Assembly (NCBI RefSeq): GCF_019793465.1 | Contig: NZ_JAILYJ010000001.1 | Location: 186,001 to 250,000, forward strand | Length of the DNA stretch: 64,000 nt | Source: Rhizobium croatiense | Lineage (GTDB): Bacteria > Pseudomonadota > Alphaproteobacteria > Rhizobiales > Rhizobiaceae | Direction of reading: 5' to 3' | Part shown: piece by piece, positions 18,611 to 27,234 of the stretch | How positions within the stretch are numbered: the stretch's first letter is position 1 | Layout of the letters: every line of letters starts with the position of its first letter | Position numbers and translations under genes: made by a program | The notes under the pieces: generated by a model | Database searches by the model: none | The model's input: only the letters and a program-made list of their open reading frames with translations | What the model was told of the DNA's origin: nothing

Positions 18611-19909
18611 ATGGAAAGATGTACTCGGATGCTGCGAGACGAAAGCTGTTCCGCCGAGCTGGCCGGCTCGACCGTCTTCAAGGACGAGAGAAAGCAGGCC
18701 TACCTCAATCCCGAGGGAGGGGATCGGCCTCTCATCAGCCCGCTGCCGGCCGCGACGCTTGATCGGGCGCGCCGCTATCGTCTCGAGCGACTGCGCCTGA
18801 AGATGCGCGAATGGGACTGCGGCGCCCTGCTCCTCTACGATCCCGTCAATATCCGCTATGCCTTCGATTCCTCGAACATGAGCATTTGGACGATGCACAA
18901 TGCATCGCGCTACGCTCTGATCCTGGCCGATGGGCCTGCAATCCTTTTCGAATTCGAAGGCGCCGAACACGTCAATGACGGGCTCCCCGGCATTGACGAG
19001 ATCCGGCCGGCGAAGTCGTGGATATTCTTCACTGCAGGAAACCTCATGGAGCCCCGCATGAGAGCCTGGGCGGATGAGGTCGCGGACCTCGTGCAGCGCA
19101 ACGGCGGCAACAGACGTATTGCCGTGGACAGGCTCGAACCAGCTGGCGCCTTCGAACTCAGGGAACGCGGATTGATGCTCCTCGACGGCCAGGAACTGGC
19201 CGAACGGGCGCGGTCCATCAAGTGCGCGGAGGAAATCGAGCTGATGCGGTGGACCATCCGCGTCTGCGAAGCGGGCATGGCCAGGATGTACGAGGCTTCG
19301 GAGCCCGGCCGGACAGAACGAGAGATCTGGGCGGAGCTTCACTTCGAAAACGCCCGCAGTGGCGGCGAGTGGCTGGAGACGAAGCTCTTGACCGCGGGCC
19401 CCAGAACCAATCCCTGGTATCAGGAATGTTCGGATTACGTCATTAAACGCGGCGAGATGATATCCTTCGACACCGATATGATCGGGCCCTACGGCTATTG
19501 CGCCGATCTTTCGCGATCATGGACATGTGGACATGTCGCGATGAACGCCAAGCAGAAGGAACTTTACGCCGCCGCCAAGGATCAGATCGAGCACAATCTC
19601 GCCATCCTGAAGCCCGGCATGACGTTCGAAGAGTTCAACGCGCTGTCGTGGCGGATTCCAGAAAAATACCAGCCTTATCGATACACGCTTGCTCTGCATG
19701 GGACCGGAATGGCGGACGAATGGCCGGGGATCCTTCTGCATCCGGATTTCGACCCGAACTTCAGCGGCATCATCGAGGAAAACATGGTGCTCAACGTCGA
19801 AAGCCTGATTGCCGAAGCCGGATCCGAGAGCATCAAGCTGGAAACCCAGGTTTTGATCACGGCAAGGGGAGCCGACCGGCTGGACACGTTTCCCTGGGAA
19901 AATATATGA
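18611..19909 (+). CDS. M24-family protein closely resembling DMSP lyase DddP
   Basis: The 432-residue protein is built like DddP: an N-terminal domain with GALLLYDPVNIRYAFDSSNM and a pita-bread domain with NARSGGEWLETKLLTAGPR. DddP is an M24 protein that cleaves dimethylsulfoniopropionate to acrylate and DMS. The six metal ligands seen in Ruegeria DddP are all present by position (D287, D289, D299, H363, E397, E411), as is the aspartate equivalent to its catalytic Asp377 (D369 in HGTGMADEWP). It follows the Rieske-reductase pair after 27 bases, so it is in a betaine demethylation operon. True Xaa-Pro peptidase activity is less likely. The start is uncertain; 18629 is an alternative. Confidence 0.8.
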   Translation: MERCTRMLRDESCSAELAGSTVFKDERKQAYLNPEGGDRPLISPLPAATLDRARRYRLERLRLKMREWDCGALLLYDPVNIRYAFDSSNMSIWTMHNASRYALILADGPAILFEFEGAEHVNDGLPGIDEIRPAKSWIFFTAGNLMEPRMRAWADEVADLVQRNGGNRRIAVDRLEPAGAFELRERGLMLLDGQELAERARSIKCAEEIELMRWTIRVCEAGMARMYEASEPGRTEREIWAELHFENARSGGEWLETKLLTAGPRTNPWYQECSDYVIKRGEMISFDTDMIGPYGYCADLSRSWTCGHVAMNAKQKELYAAAKDQIEHNLAILKPGMTFEEFNALSWRIPEKYQPYRYTLALHGTGMADEWPGILLHPDFDPNFSGIIEENMVLNVESLIAEAGSESIKLETQVLITARGADRLDTFPWENI

Positions 19910-19918
19910 AGAGCGTTA

Positions 19919-20018
19919 AAGCATGTCGCGCAAAAGTGTGCAGCGGCGACAACGGCATGCGTAAAAACAAAGACCTAAAGCGCGAGGAGCGAATCTGAAA
20001 GATTGCGACGCGCTCTAG
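19919..20018. repeat. Rhizobial intergenic repeat (REP-like) after the DddP-like gene
   Basis: The segment contains GCATGTCGCGCAAAAGTGTG, GGCATGCGTAAAAACAAAGA and the hairpin-forming TAAAGCGCG (19976-19984) facing CGCGCTCTA (20010-20018). I recognise this as a dispersed element seen in very many intergenic regions of Rhizobium genomes. It lies between the convergent ends of the DddP-like gene and the AraC-type gene, where it could also serve as a bidirectional terminator. There is no second copy in the window. Confidence 0.7.
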
Positions 20019-21031
20019 TGCGCTCTCGAAACGGCTGCGCGATGCTGCGATGGCGTTTGCCCGAATGTGCGCTTGAACGTTCTGGTGAACTGCGAGGCAT
20101 TTTCAAATCCGACGTCGAGTGCAATCTCGATCAGTGGCGCTTTCGACTGGGCAAGGATCGATTTTGCCCGCTCCATGCGGACGCGGTTATAGGCCTTGGC
20201 GGGAGACATCCCGGTCTTCTCGATGAAGATTCTCTCCAGCTGCCGCCTTGAGAGCCCGACCATGGCGGCGAGCTTCTCGATCGGCATGCTGCCGTCGACG
20301 AACTGCTCCATGGTAATCATCGCCGCCTTGACGCGAGCGTCGTCGTAGTCGTCATAAAGCGGGCGCCGAGGCTGAATATCCGATGTAGTTCGGGCCTTCT
20401 CGATCTGAAGCACTTCAAGCGCGTTGCGTTCGGCGTCGCGGCTTATGTATTTCCTTACCAGCAATGCTGCCATGTCAGCAGCGCTGCTGCCTCCAGCGCA
20501 GGATCCGCGCTGCCGGTCGAGATTGAAGAGCCGGTCGGAGCGGACGCTGAGATCGGGGAAGCGCTCACGAAACTCCTTGTAGTGCAGCCAGCTCACGCAG
20601 GATTCGTGCCGCTTCATCAGGCCCGCCGCAGCAAGTATGAACGAGCCGGTGCAAACGCCGATCAGCGGCACTTTCTTCGCATCCGCCAGGCGCAGAAAGG
20701 CGATGGTCTGTTGGTCGACCGGATTTTCCACCGACAGCAAGCCGCCGACGACGACGATATAATCGAATCTTGACGGATCGACGAAATCCGAGGTCGGTGC
20801 GACCTGGACGCCGCAGCTCGAGGTGATCAGGTGCCGCGTACTGCCGATCACCTGCCAGTCGGCAAGCACCCTTCCGGAACGATCCTGCTCGTCGCTGGCA
20901 AGCCTCAGCGTATCCACAAACAGTGCGAAAGCCGACAGTGTGAAGCACCGCGACAGAACGAACCCCACCTTGAGCCGGGCCGCCTGCTTTGCGCCACCGT
21001 CTACCAACCGATGCTCAGGTCGTATGTTCAT
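20015..21031 (-). CDS. GATase1-like AraC family regulator (GbdR/CdhR type)
   Basis: The protein of about 338 residues joins an N-terminal DJ-1/PfpI-like domain (VGFVLSRCFTLSAFALFVDT onward, with PLIGVCTGSFILAAAG) to a C-terminal AraC helix-turn-helix (EKLAAMVGLSRRQLERIF and IALDVGFENASQFTRTFKR). GbdR and CdhR, which activate glycine betaine and carnitine catabolism, have this architecture. The start at 21031 has GGAGG seven bases before it; an ATG at 21055 overlaps the upstream stop but lacks a ribosome site. It is the last gene of the transporter/racemase run and probably senses a betaine. Confidence 0.9.
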   Translation of the reverse strand: MNIRPEHRLVDGGAKQAARLKVGFVLSRCFTLSAFALFVDTLRLASDEQDRSGRVLADWQVIGSTRHLITSSCGVQVAPTSDFVDPSRFDYIVVVGGLLSVENPVDQQTIAFLRLADAKKVPLIGVCTGSFILAAAGLMKRHESCVSWLHYKEFRERFPDLSVRSDRLFNLDRQRGSCAGGSSAADMAALLVRKYISRDAERNALEVLQIEKARTTSDIQPRRPLYDDYDDARVKAAMITMEQFVDGSMPIEKLAAMVGLSRRQLERIFIEKTGMSPAKAYNRVRMERAKSILAQSKAPLIEIALDVGFENASQFTRTFKRTFGQTPSQHRAAVSRAH

Positions 21032-21051
21032 CTCCTGCCCTCCAAACGCGC

Positions 21052-22050
21052 TCATCGAATCTGAAAACCGTGCGCCAGCGGATCGCGATCGTCGACGAAA
21101 ATAGTGTTGTGGCCAACGACCCGCGCCCAGCCTCCAATGCTCGGAAGAATGCCGGCATAAGGCCCAATGCTCACCTCGGCTTCGATCCTGCCTTCGAAGA
21201 TCGTGCCGATCAGGCTCTCATGACGGTATTTCGAACCGACGGCAAGCCGTCCCTTTCGGTGAAGCTGCGCCATGCGCGCGGACGTGCCGGTGCCGCCTGG
21301 CGACCGGTCGATCGCCTTTTCTCCGTAGAAGACGGCGCAACGCCCGTCCGCGACGTCATTGATAGGGCCGTCGCACCAGATCGCATGATGCACGCCGGAA
21401 ATCCTGGGATCGTCCGGGTGAACGGGATTGCAGACGTCGGCGAGTGCTGCCCTGAGCTTCTGGCTGCATCCGACAATGTCGGACGCGCTCATGCCGTCAA
21501 GTCCACTCCAGTTCTCCTGCGGTTCGACGACCGCATAATAGTTGCCGCCATAGGCGATATCGACGTGCATACGGCCCATTCCAGGCACATCGATCTCGAC
21601 ATTGGCATCATGGAGATAGCTCGCCACGTTGTGGAGACGAACGGAATCGACATATCCGCCCTTCTCCTCATAGGTAACATCGACCCTGCCGGCCGGCGTT
21701 TCGATCGCGACCCTTCCGGCTTCGCGCGGCTTGACCAGTCCCTCTTCGATCGCGGCGGTCACGGTGCCGATCGTGGCGGCGCCGCACATCGGCAGGCAGC
21801 CGCTGACCTCGATGAAAAGAACGGCGAAATCGCAGTCGTCCCGATAGGCCGGGTAGATGATCGAGCCCGACATGATGTCGTTCCCCCTCGGCTCGAACAT
21901 CAGCGCCTTTCGAACCCAGTCGTGGTCGCGGACAAAGATTTCTCGGCGCTCCCACATCGGCAGATGCGGCAACAGCGGACCGCCGCCGGCAACGAGACGG
22001 ACCGGGTTGCCGCAGGTATGGGCATCGATGCAGAAGAAGCTGGTTCTCAT
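21052..22050 (-). CDS. Proline racemase superfamily protein with altered active site
   Basis: The 332-residue protein has the full diaminopimelate-epimerase-like fold of proline racemase / 4-hydroxyproline epimerase / trans-3-hydroxyproline dehydratase. The first catalytic cysteine is present (C89 in PMCGAATIG), but the usual histidine two residues later is alanine. The second site reads DRSPGGTG, with glycine (G252) where racemases have cysteine and dehydratases threonine. A normal two-base racemisation is therefore doubtful. The gene ends 15 bases from the permease gene upstream and its stop overlaps an ATG of the AraC frame. A modified reaction on a proline betaine or N-methylproline is a guess. 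Confidence 0.88.
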   Translation of the reverse strand: MRTSFFCIDAHTCGNPVRLVAGGGPLLPHLPMWERREIFVRDHDWVRKALMFEPRGNDIMSGSIIYPAYRDDCDFAVLFIEVSGCLPMCGAATIGTVTAAIEEGLVKPREAGRVAIETPAGRVDVTYEEKGGYVDSVRLHNVASYLHDANVEIDVPGMGRMHVDIAYGGNYYAVVEPQENWSGLDGMSASDIVGCSQKLRAALADVCNPVHPDDPRISGVHHAIWCDGPINDVADGRCAVFYGEKAIDRSPGGTGTSARMAQLHRKGRLAVGSKYRHESLIGTIFEGRIEAEVSIGPYAGILPSIGGWARVVGHNTIFVDDRDPLAHGFQIR

Positions 22051-22065
22051 TCCGGCATGTCCTTG

Positions 22066-22917
22066 CTATCTCGCCTCCGGCAGCCTGTTGCGGTCGAGAA
22101 GGCCGCGGGACAACCGGTCTAGCAGAAGGGCAACCGCGACGATCGCCAGGCCCGCTCTGAGGCCAAGCCCCATTTCCATGCGCGTCAGACCACGTGTCAC
22201 CTCCGCCCCGAGCCCGCCTGCGCCGACGAGGCCGGCCAGCACGACCATTGCCAGCGACAAAAGAATGCACTGGTTGAGCCCCACCAGCAGAGTCTGCTTG
22301 GCGAGGGGTATTTCGATCTTCCAGAGGATCGAACGCGGCGGCGCGCCGATGGCGCTGCCGAGCTCGATGAATACCTTGGGCACCTGGTTGAAGGCCAGCG
22401 TCGTCAGGCGCAGCATCGGCGGAATGCCGTAGACGATGGTGGCAATAATCGCCGGCACGCGCCCAAGGCTGAAGATCATCACCGCGGGAATGAGATAGAC
22501 CCATGGGGGCACGGTCTGCATCACGTCGAGAAATGGCCGAACCACCGCTTCCAGCGTCTTGTGCCGCGAGCACAGGACGCCGATCGGAAAGGCGATGAGC
22601 ACCGAGATCATGACAGCGACGCTGACCAGCGCTAGGGTCTGCATCGATGCCGTCCACAATCCGACAAGCAGGCAGAAGCCGAGGCAGAGACCGGCAAGGA
22701 TCGCGGCGCGCAGGCTGACGGCAAAGAATGCCAGGAGGACGACGATCGCGATCAGCGCATAGGGCGGCACGAAGAGCAGTGCCGCCTCGATTGCCGAAAG
22801 CACCGTTTCCACAAGATAGCTGATGGCCGCAAACAGCGGGTGAAGATTGGTGTTGAGCCAATCGACGGCCGGGGCCAGGAACGCGCCGGGCGAAAACTGC
22901 AAGGTCGAAAGATTCAT
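22066..22917 (-). CDS. Betaine-type ABC transporter permease (ProW/OpuAB family), second copy
   Basis: The 283-residue inner-membrane protein has about six hydrophobic segments and the transport-coupling loop ELGSAIGAPPRSILWKIEIP typical of quaternary amine permeases. LDVMQTVPPWVYLIPAVMI is also diagnostic of this family. It overlaps the first permease gene by four bases (ATGA), so the importer is built from two different permeases, not a homodimer. The paired ATPase and binding protein are encoded upstream in the same run. Confidence 0.93.
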   Translation of the reverse strand: MNLSTLQFSPGAFLAPAVDWLNTNLHPLFAAISYLVETVLSAIEAALLFVPPYALIAIVVLLAFFAVSLRAAILAGLCLGFCLLVGLWTASMQTLALVSVAVMISVLIAFPIGVLCSRHKTLEAVVRPFLDVMQTVPPWVYLIPAVMIFSLGRVPAIIATIVYGIPPMLRLTTLAFNQVPKVFIELGSAIGAPPRSILWKIEIPLAKQTLLVGLNQCILLSLAMVVLAGLVGAGGLGAEVTRGLTRMEMGLGLRAGLAIVAVALLLDRLSRGLLDRNRLPEAR

Positions 22918-23786
22918 GCTTTCCTCCCTGTTCCCAGGCGAGCGGCACTCTGGGTTATCCGGTCAATCACCATGGTCAATACCACGATGGCGATCGCTCC
23001 ATTGATAGAGGTGGCGATGTCGAGTGTCCTGATCGCGCCGTAGATCGTTTCTCCGAGTCCGCCGGAGCCGACGATGCCGGCGATGACCACCATGCCGAAG
23101 GCCATCATCAGGCTCTGGTTGATGCCCGCCATGATGCTCGGCAGGGCAAAGGGAAGGCGGATCTTGAAGAACATCCTTGCCGGCGTCATCCCCAGTGCCT
23201 CCCCAAGCTCGATGAATTCCTTGGGAGTCATGCGGATACCGAGCGAGGTAAGGCGGATTGCCGGCGGCACGGCGACGATCACGGTCGCGATCAATGCCGT
23301 TGCCGGCCCGTAGCCGAGCAAGGCGATCGCCGGCAGCAGGTAGATATAGGGCGGAAGTGTCTGGATCAAATCGAGGCCCGGCTCGATGAAGCGATCGAGG
23401 GCGGTGAAGAAGCCGGCGGCAATGCCGATCGGGATGCCAATCACCAAGGCGATGACAGTCGCTGTCAGAACCAGAGCCAGCGTGCTCATCGTCTCCGGCC
23501 ACAGTCCCATCGAAAAGCAAAGCGCCAGCGCAACGCCGCTCAAGAGGGCGAACCAGACATTGACCAGCCGCCAGCCGATCAGCGCCACGATGAGGGCGAC
23601 CACATAAAAGGGCGGAAGTTCCAAGAGCCAGAGGATCCCATCATAGAGCCCTTCGAGAAGCTGTCTGATGTAGTCGAAAAGGAACTCCCCGTTGTCGCTC
23701 ACCCATTCGAGCGCCGAGTCCGTCCATTCGTCGAAAAGATCGGTGAAGGCTGAAGTACCCATGTCGATAACTCCAGGTGGGCTCAC
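22914..23786 (-). CDS. Betaine-type ABC transporter permease (ProW/OpuAB family), first copy
   Basis: The 290-residue protein has an N-terminal amphipathic stretch, roughly six transmembrane segments and the coupling loop ELGEALGMTPARMFFKIRLP. DLIQTLPPYIYLLPAIALLG parallels the matching motif of the neighbouring permease. It overlaps the ATPase gene by four bases upstream and the second permease by four bases downstream, which indicates tight translational coupling. Together with its partner it forms the membrane channel of a quaternary ammonium importer. Confidence 0.93.
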   Translation of the reverse strand: MSPPGVIDMGTSAFTDLFDEWTDSALEWVSDNGEFLFDYIRQLLEGLYDGILWLLELPPFYVVALIVALIGWRLVNVWFALLSGVALALCFSMGLWPETMSTLALVLTATVIALVIGIPIGIAAGFFTALDRFIEPGLDLIQTLPPYIYLLPAIALLGYGPATALIATVIVAVPPAIRLTSLGIRMTPKEFIELGEALGMTPARMFFKIRLPFALPSIMAGINQSLMMAFGMVVIAGIVGSGGLGETIYGAIRTLDIATSINGAIAIVVLTMVIDRITQSAARLGTGRKA

Positions 23787-24874
23787 GCTGCCGAAAGATT
23801 GTGGGCGGAGGTTCCCTTGACACCCATCAGGAGGCTGCGCGGCGTGACCACGCCGACGACCTGATCCCTGTCCACGACAGCGATGGCGTCGCGGTCCGAC
23901 TGCATCGTCAAGGAGATGAGCTCATCGATGTCGGCATCCGGCGTCGTGCGCGCCAGCGAGGCGATGTCGGAATTCGGCGCGCTCTGCTGGAACTCGGCGA
24001 CGCTGCGCATGACGGAATGCGCCTTGATCAGATGCAGGCGGGATATGCCGGCCACGAATTCGGCGACGTAGTCATCGGCCGGATTGAGGATGATTTCCTC
24101 GGCCGTACCGGTCTGGATGATGACGCCATCCTTCATGATCGCGATGCGGTCGCCAATGCGGATCGCCTCGTCGAGATCATGGGTGATAAAGACCGCGGAC
24201 TTGCCGAGAGCTTTGGTAAGCTGGCGGAACTCGTCCTGAAGCTGGCGCCGGATCAGCGGATCGAGGGCGCTGAACGGCTCGTCCATCAGAATTATCTCGG
24301 GATCGGAGGCGAGCGCGCGGGCAAGTCCGACGCGTTGCTGCATACCGCCGGAAAGCTCGCTGGGATAGCGGCTCAGCCAGTCGGCGAGGCCGACCTTTTC
24401 GAGAGCGGCGGCGGCGGTCTTGTTTCGCTCCGTCCTGGCAATTCCCTGGACCTCGAGGCCGAAGGCGGCATTTTCCAGGACCGTGCGGTGCGGCAACAAG
24501 GCGACGCTCTGAAACACCATGCCGATATTCTTGGCGCGCATCTGCCTGAGATCGACCGGCGACAGACTGGCAAGGTCGCGTCCCTTGACGAGGACCTTGC
24601 CGGAACTCGGCGTGATCAGCTTGTTGAGAAGGCGGATGAGCGTTGATTTTCCGCTTCCCGACAATCCCATGATGCAGAAGATTTCGCCGCGCCGGACCTG
24701 AATGCTCGCGTCGGAGACGCCGACGACACAGTTGAATTCCTGCAGGACCTCTTTCTTGCCGAGACCGCGCTCCCTGATCGACTTCATCGCCGCCACCGAC
24801 TTGCCTCCGAAAACCTTCCAAAGGCATTGGCAGTCGATCAGGACATCCTTGGCATCGATATTGACAGCTTTCAT
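23783..24874 (-). CDS. Betaine-type ABC transporter ATPase with C-terminal CBS-like region
   Basis: The protein of 363 residues has Walker A (GLSGSGKST), signature LSGGMQQR, Walker B (IILMDEPFSAL) and the ProV-type insert KEVLQEFNCVVGVSD before the first domain. The C-terminal 100 residues include DAIAVVDRDQVVGVVTPRSLL, a CBS-domain pattern that in ProV/OpuAA senses ionic strength. I chose the ATG at 24874 because AGGGGAT precedes it by about six bases; 24922 is a longer alternative. It energises the two permeases encoded directly downstream. Confidence 0.93.
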   Translation of the reverse strand: MKAVNIDAKDVLIDCQCLWKVFGGKSVAAMKSIRERGLGKKEVLQEFNCVVGVSDASIQVRRGEIFCIMGLSGSGKSTLIRLLNKLITPSSGKVLVKGRDLASLSPVDLRQMRAKNIGMVFQSVALLPHRTVLENAAFGLEVQGIARTERNKTAAAALEKVGLADWLSRYPSELSGGMQQRVGLARALASDPEIILMDEPFSALDPLIRRQLQDEFRQLTKALGKSAVFITHDLDEAIRIGDRIAIMKDGVIIQTGTAEEIILNPADDYVAEFVAGISRLHLIKAHSVMRSVAEFQQSAPNSDIASLARTTPDADIDELISLTMQSDRDAIAVVDRDQVVGVVTPRSLLMGVKGTSAHNLSAA

Positions 24875-24924
24875 AGCGATCCCCTTTGAGCCAATGGCGC
24901 TGGCTTCTTCATTCGGTTTCAAAA

Positions 24925-24950
24925 TGGCCGCCCGAAATGTCGGGCGGCCA
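24925..24950 (-). terminator. Stem-loop followed by T-run between binding-protein and ATPase genes
   Basis: TGGCCGCCCGA (24925-24935) and TCGGGCGGCCA (24940-24950) form a perfect 11-base stem with a four-base loop. On the minus strand, TTTT follows the stem. Lying just after the binding-protein stop and before the ATPase, it should act as a partial terminator or mRNA stabiliser, giving more binding protein than membrane components. Confidence 0.75.
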
Positions 24951-24958
24951 CGAGATGC

Positions 24959-25810
24959 TTACATCTTCTTGATGTTTTCCCAGCGCTTGATCAGGTCGGC
25001 ATGGGCGCCGATCCAGTCCTGCACGGCCTGGTCCATCGTCTTGCCGTCCTTGACTTCACCGTTGATGGCGGTGATGTCGGCAATCGGCACGTAGACGCTG
25101 GCCATGACTTCGCGAGCATGCGGGTACTCTTCGGAGAAGCCCTTATGGCCGATCCAGTAATAGCTCTGCGGCGGCGGGAAGACGCCCTTCGGGTCCTTCA
25201 GGTACTTGACGTCGTACTTCTGGACCATCCACGACGGCTCCCAGATCGTGACCGCAATCCATTCCTGGCGGTCGTAGGCAGACTTCAGCGCCGCCGTCAT
25301 CGCAGCCGTGCTGCCTTCGACGAGCTGGAGCTTGAGGCCATATTCCTTGACCGCATTCGAGGTATCGCGCATCAGGCCAGCGCCCGGTTCGATGCCGATG
25401 ATCTTGCCGCCGAACTTGTCGGCGTTGTCATTGAGCTGTTCGAGCGAGTCGATTGGAACATATTTCGGAACGGCCACGCCCTGATAAAGGCCGTGCGAGA
25501 CCGGAGAAATCTTCTCGAGGCGGCTCTTGTTCTTGTCCCAATAGTCGTGAGCAACGTAGTCGGTCTGCGAGGTGAGAGCCTGGATGTCGCCCTTGGCAAG
25601 AGCGGCATAGGCAATGCCCCATTCGGAAAATTCGGTGACCTTCACGGTATAGCCGGCGTCTTCGAGAACCTTCTTGGTGATGCCGGTGATCGGCGTCAGG
25701 TCTTCCCATGACATCGTGCCCAGATTGATCGTCTTTTCCTCAGCACGGGCAGGCAGGATGCTCATCCCGATCACCGCAGCGGCGCAGAGAGCCTTCCACA
25801 GAGTTTTCAT
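24959..25810 (-). CDS. Betaine-type ABC transporter substrate-binding protein (OpuAC family)
   Basis: The 283-residue protein has a signal peptide (MKTLWKALCAAAVIGMSILP, then ARAEE) and an OpuAC/ProX-type ligand domain with NLGTMSWEDLTPITGITKKV and TIWEPSWMVQKYDVKYL. Tryptophan and aromatic residues in these segments usually make the cage that binds a trimethylammonium or similar group. It is periplasmic and serves the downstream permeases and ATPase. A 77-base gap separates it from the FAD gene, with overlapping palindromes in between. Confidence 0.93.
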   Translation of the reverse strand: MKTLWKALCAAAVIGMSILPARAEEKTINLGTMSWEDLTPITGITKKVLEDAGYTVKVTEFSEWGIAYAALAKGDIQALTSQTDYVAHDYWDKNKSRLEKISPVSHGLYQGVAVPKYVPIDSLEQLNDNADKFGGKIIGIEPGAGLMRDTSNAVKEYGLKLQLVEGSTAAMTAALKSAYDRQEWIAVTIWEPSWMVQKYDVKYLKDPKGVFPPPQSYYWIGHKGFSEEYPHAREVMASVYVPIADITAINGEVKDGKTMDQAVQDWIGAHADLIKRWENIKKM

Positions 25811-25844
25811 TGTTATTACTCCTGGTTTTCGTTCCCATTCTCAT

Positions 25845-25867
25845 GAAGTCTGCAGACTGCAGTCTTC
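25845..25867. repeat. Two overlapping palindromes upstream of the binding-protein gene
   Basis: AGTCTGCAGACT (25847-25858) and AGACTGCAGTCT (25854-25865) are each perfect 12-base palindromes and share five bases. GAAG and CTTC flank the pair. It lies between the FAD oxidoreductase stop and the binding-protein start, so it may be an operator for an internal promoter or an mRNA fold. The role is not known. Confidence 0.45.
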
Positions 25868-25887
25868 CTATTGCGTGAGCCGAGGGA

Positions 25888-27234
25888 TCATCCCTCACGG
25901 CCTGCACGCAATTCCTGAAAGCGGATGACCGAGTTGATGCCGAGCCAGGCGATCGGCTCGGGCGGTAGTCTCGTCGGTTCCGCCTGGTTCTTGAATCTGT
26001 CGAGCTCCGGGCTTGCGGTTCCTGTCGCGAGATCGGCCGCCATGATCCCGGCAAGCGTGCTCTTGACGGTGCCGAGGCCGTTTTCGCAGCAGGCGGAAAA
26101 TAGCCCTTCTTCGACTTCGCCGAATGCGGGCACATGGTTTCGGCTGAGGCAGAGCGCACCGGCCCAGCTGTATTCCATCGGCAGGCGCTCCAGCCCCGGG
26201 AAACGGGCATCGAATGAGCGGCGCTGTTCGGCCGCGATGACGGCAACGCGCTTCTCCGACACTTTGAGGCTCGGGTCGTAGGTGAACCGCGACCTGACCA
26301 CGATTCTGGAAAGGCCGTTCTTGGTGATCTTGCGCACGGTCGCGCCCATCGGGTCGGCCGGCAGCAGCGCCCAACGATCCACACCGGTGACATCGCCGCC
26401 GAATTCGTTCTGGGAAAAGGCCGCTGTCATCGACGCGTAGGTGAAGATGTGCATCAGCCGGCCGCGGAAATGGCCGAAGCTCTGAATATGGCCGTTCACG
26501 CCCAGGATGACCTTCGGTGCCGAGACGGAGCCGCGGGCGGTCTTCGCCTTCCAGGTCATGCCTGCGCGGCAAAGCTCGAGCACCGGCGAGTGCTCATGGA
26601 TGGCGACCTTCGATCGGAGGCCGCGCGCCAGGCCACGAATATAGTCAGCGGGTTGGATCATCACCGCGCCCGGCGTATAAAGACCGCCGCTATAATAGTG
26701 CGAACCGGTCATCTCCCGCATCTGGTCCGCATCGAGGACGCGATGTTCCTCGCCGATCTTTTCGAGCGACTTGCAGTAATTCTCGTTGAGTCTCATCCCT
26801 CGGTCGGAAGCTGCGGCATTCACCTTGCCCGCCGGATCGAAGGTCTCGCGCGACAGGCCATATTCGGCTGCAGCATCGGCTGCGAAGGAGATCGCCAGGC
26901 GGTTCTGGCGGATCTCGTCCTTGGTAGCCGCCTCGTCCGCCACCGAATACTCGCCGGAGGAGAGGTTGTGCGGCACGTCGATCATGAAGCCGGAATTCCG
27001 CCCGGCCGGACCCTTCGCGAGCTCCTGCGCCTCGAGGACAACGATCTTGTCCTGAGGCCGCGATTGCGAGAGACGGCGAGCCGCCGAAAGGCCGGCAAAC
27101 CCGCCGCCTATGATCAGCCAATCGGCGGTGATGTCGTGTTCAAGCGCCGTTACGGGAAAGGCGCGTTCGCTGGTCGCCTCCCATCCCGAAACGCCGGTAT
27201 CGGTCGGCAGGTGCTTGATCACATGGCGGCTCAT
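25888..27234 (-). CDS. FAD-dependent oxidoreductase (OrdL/PuuB-like, DAO fold)
   Basis: The 448-residue protein has a Rossmann motif (LIIGGGFAGLSAARRLSQS, residues about 40-58) and the family motif GPAGRNSGFMIDVPHNL, where the arginine-asparagine-serine segment contacts FAD. A C-terminal ACCENGLGTVKSTLAGIMAAD closes the FAD site. Relatives oxidise glutamylputrescine, sarcosine-like or proline-like amines. Its start overlaps the aldehyde dehydrogenase stop by four bases. In hydroxyproline-type pathways the equivalent step turns the cyclic amino acid into a pyrroline carboxylate; that role is inferred here. Confidence 0.88.
   Translation of the reverse strand: MSRHVIKHLPTDTGVSGWEATSERAFPVTALEHDITADWLIIGGGFAGLSAARRLSQSRPQDKIVVLEAQELAKGPAGRNSGFMIDVPHNLSSGEYSVADEAATKDEIRQNRLAISFAADAAAEYGLSRETFDPAGKVNAAASDRGMRLNENYCKSLEKIGEEHRVLDADQMREMTGSHYYSGGLYTPGAVMIQPADYIRGLARGLRSKVAIHEHSPVLELCRAGMTWKAKTARGSVSAPKVILGVNGHIQSFGHFRGRLMHIFTYASMTAAFSQNEFGGDVTGVDRWALLPADPMGATVRKITKNGLSRIVVRSRFTYDPSLKVSEKRVAVIAAEQRRSFDARFPGLERLPMEYSWAGALCLSRNHVPAFGEVEEGLFSACCENGLGTVKSTLAGIMAADLATGTASPELDRFKNQAEPTRLPPEPIAWLGINSVIRFQELRAGREG

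Noticed and set aside
18611..19909. Calling the M24 protein an ordinary Xaa-Pro aminopeptidase
   Set aside because: The segments around the metal site match DddP far better, including DEWP after the active-site histidine and the GGEW..TKLL..GPR segment, so a peptidase label would mislead.
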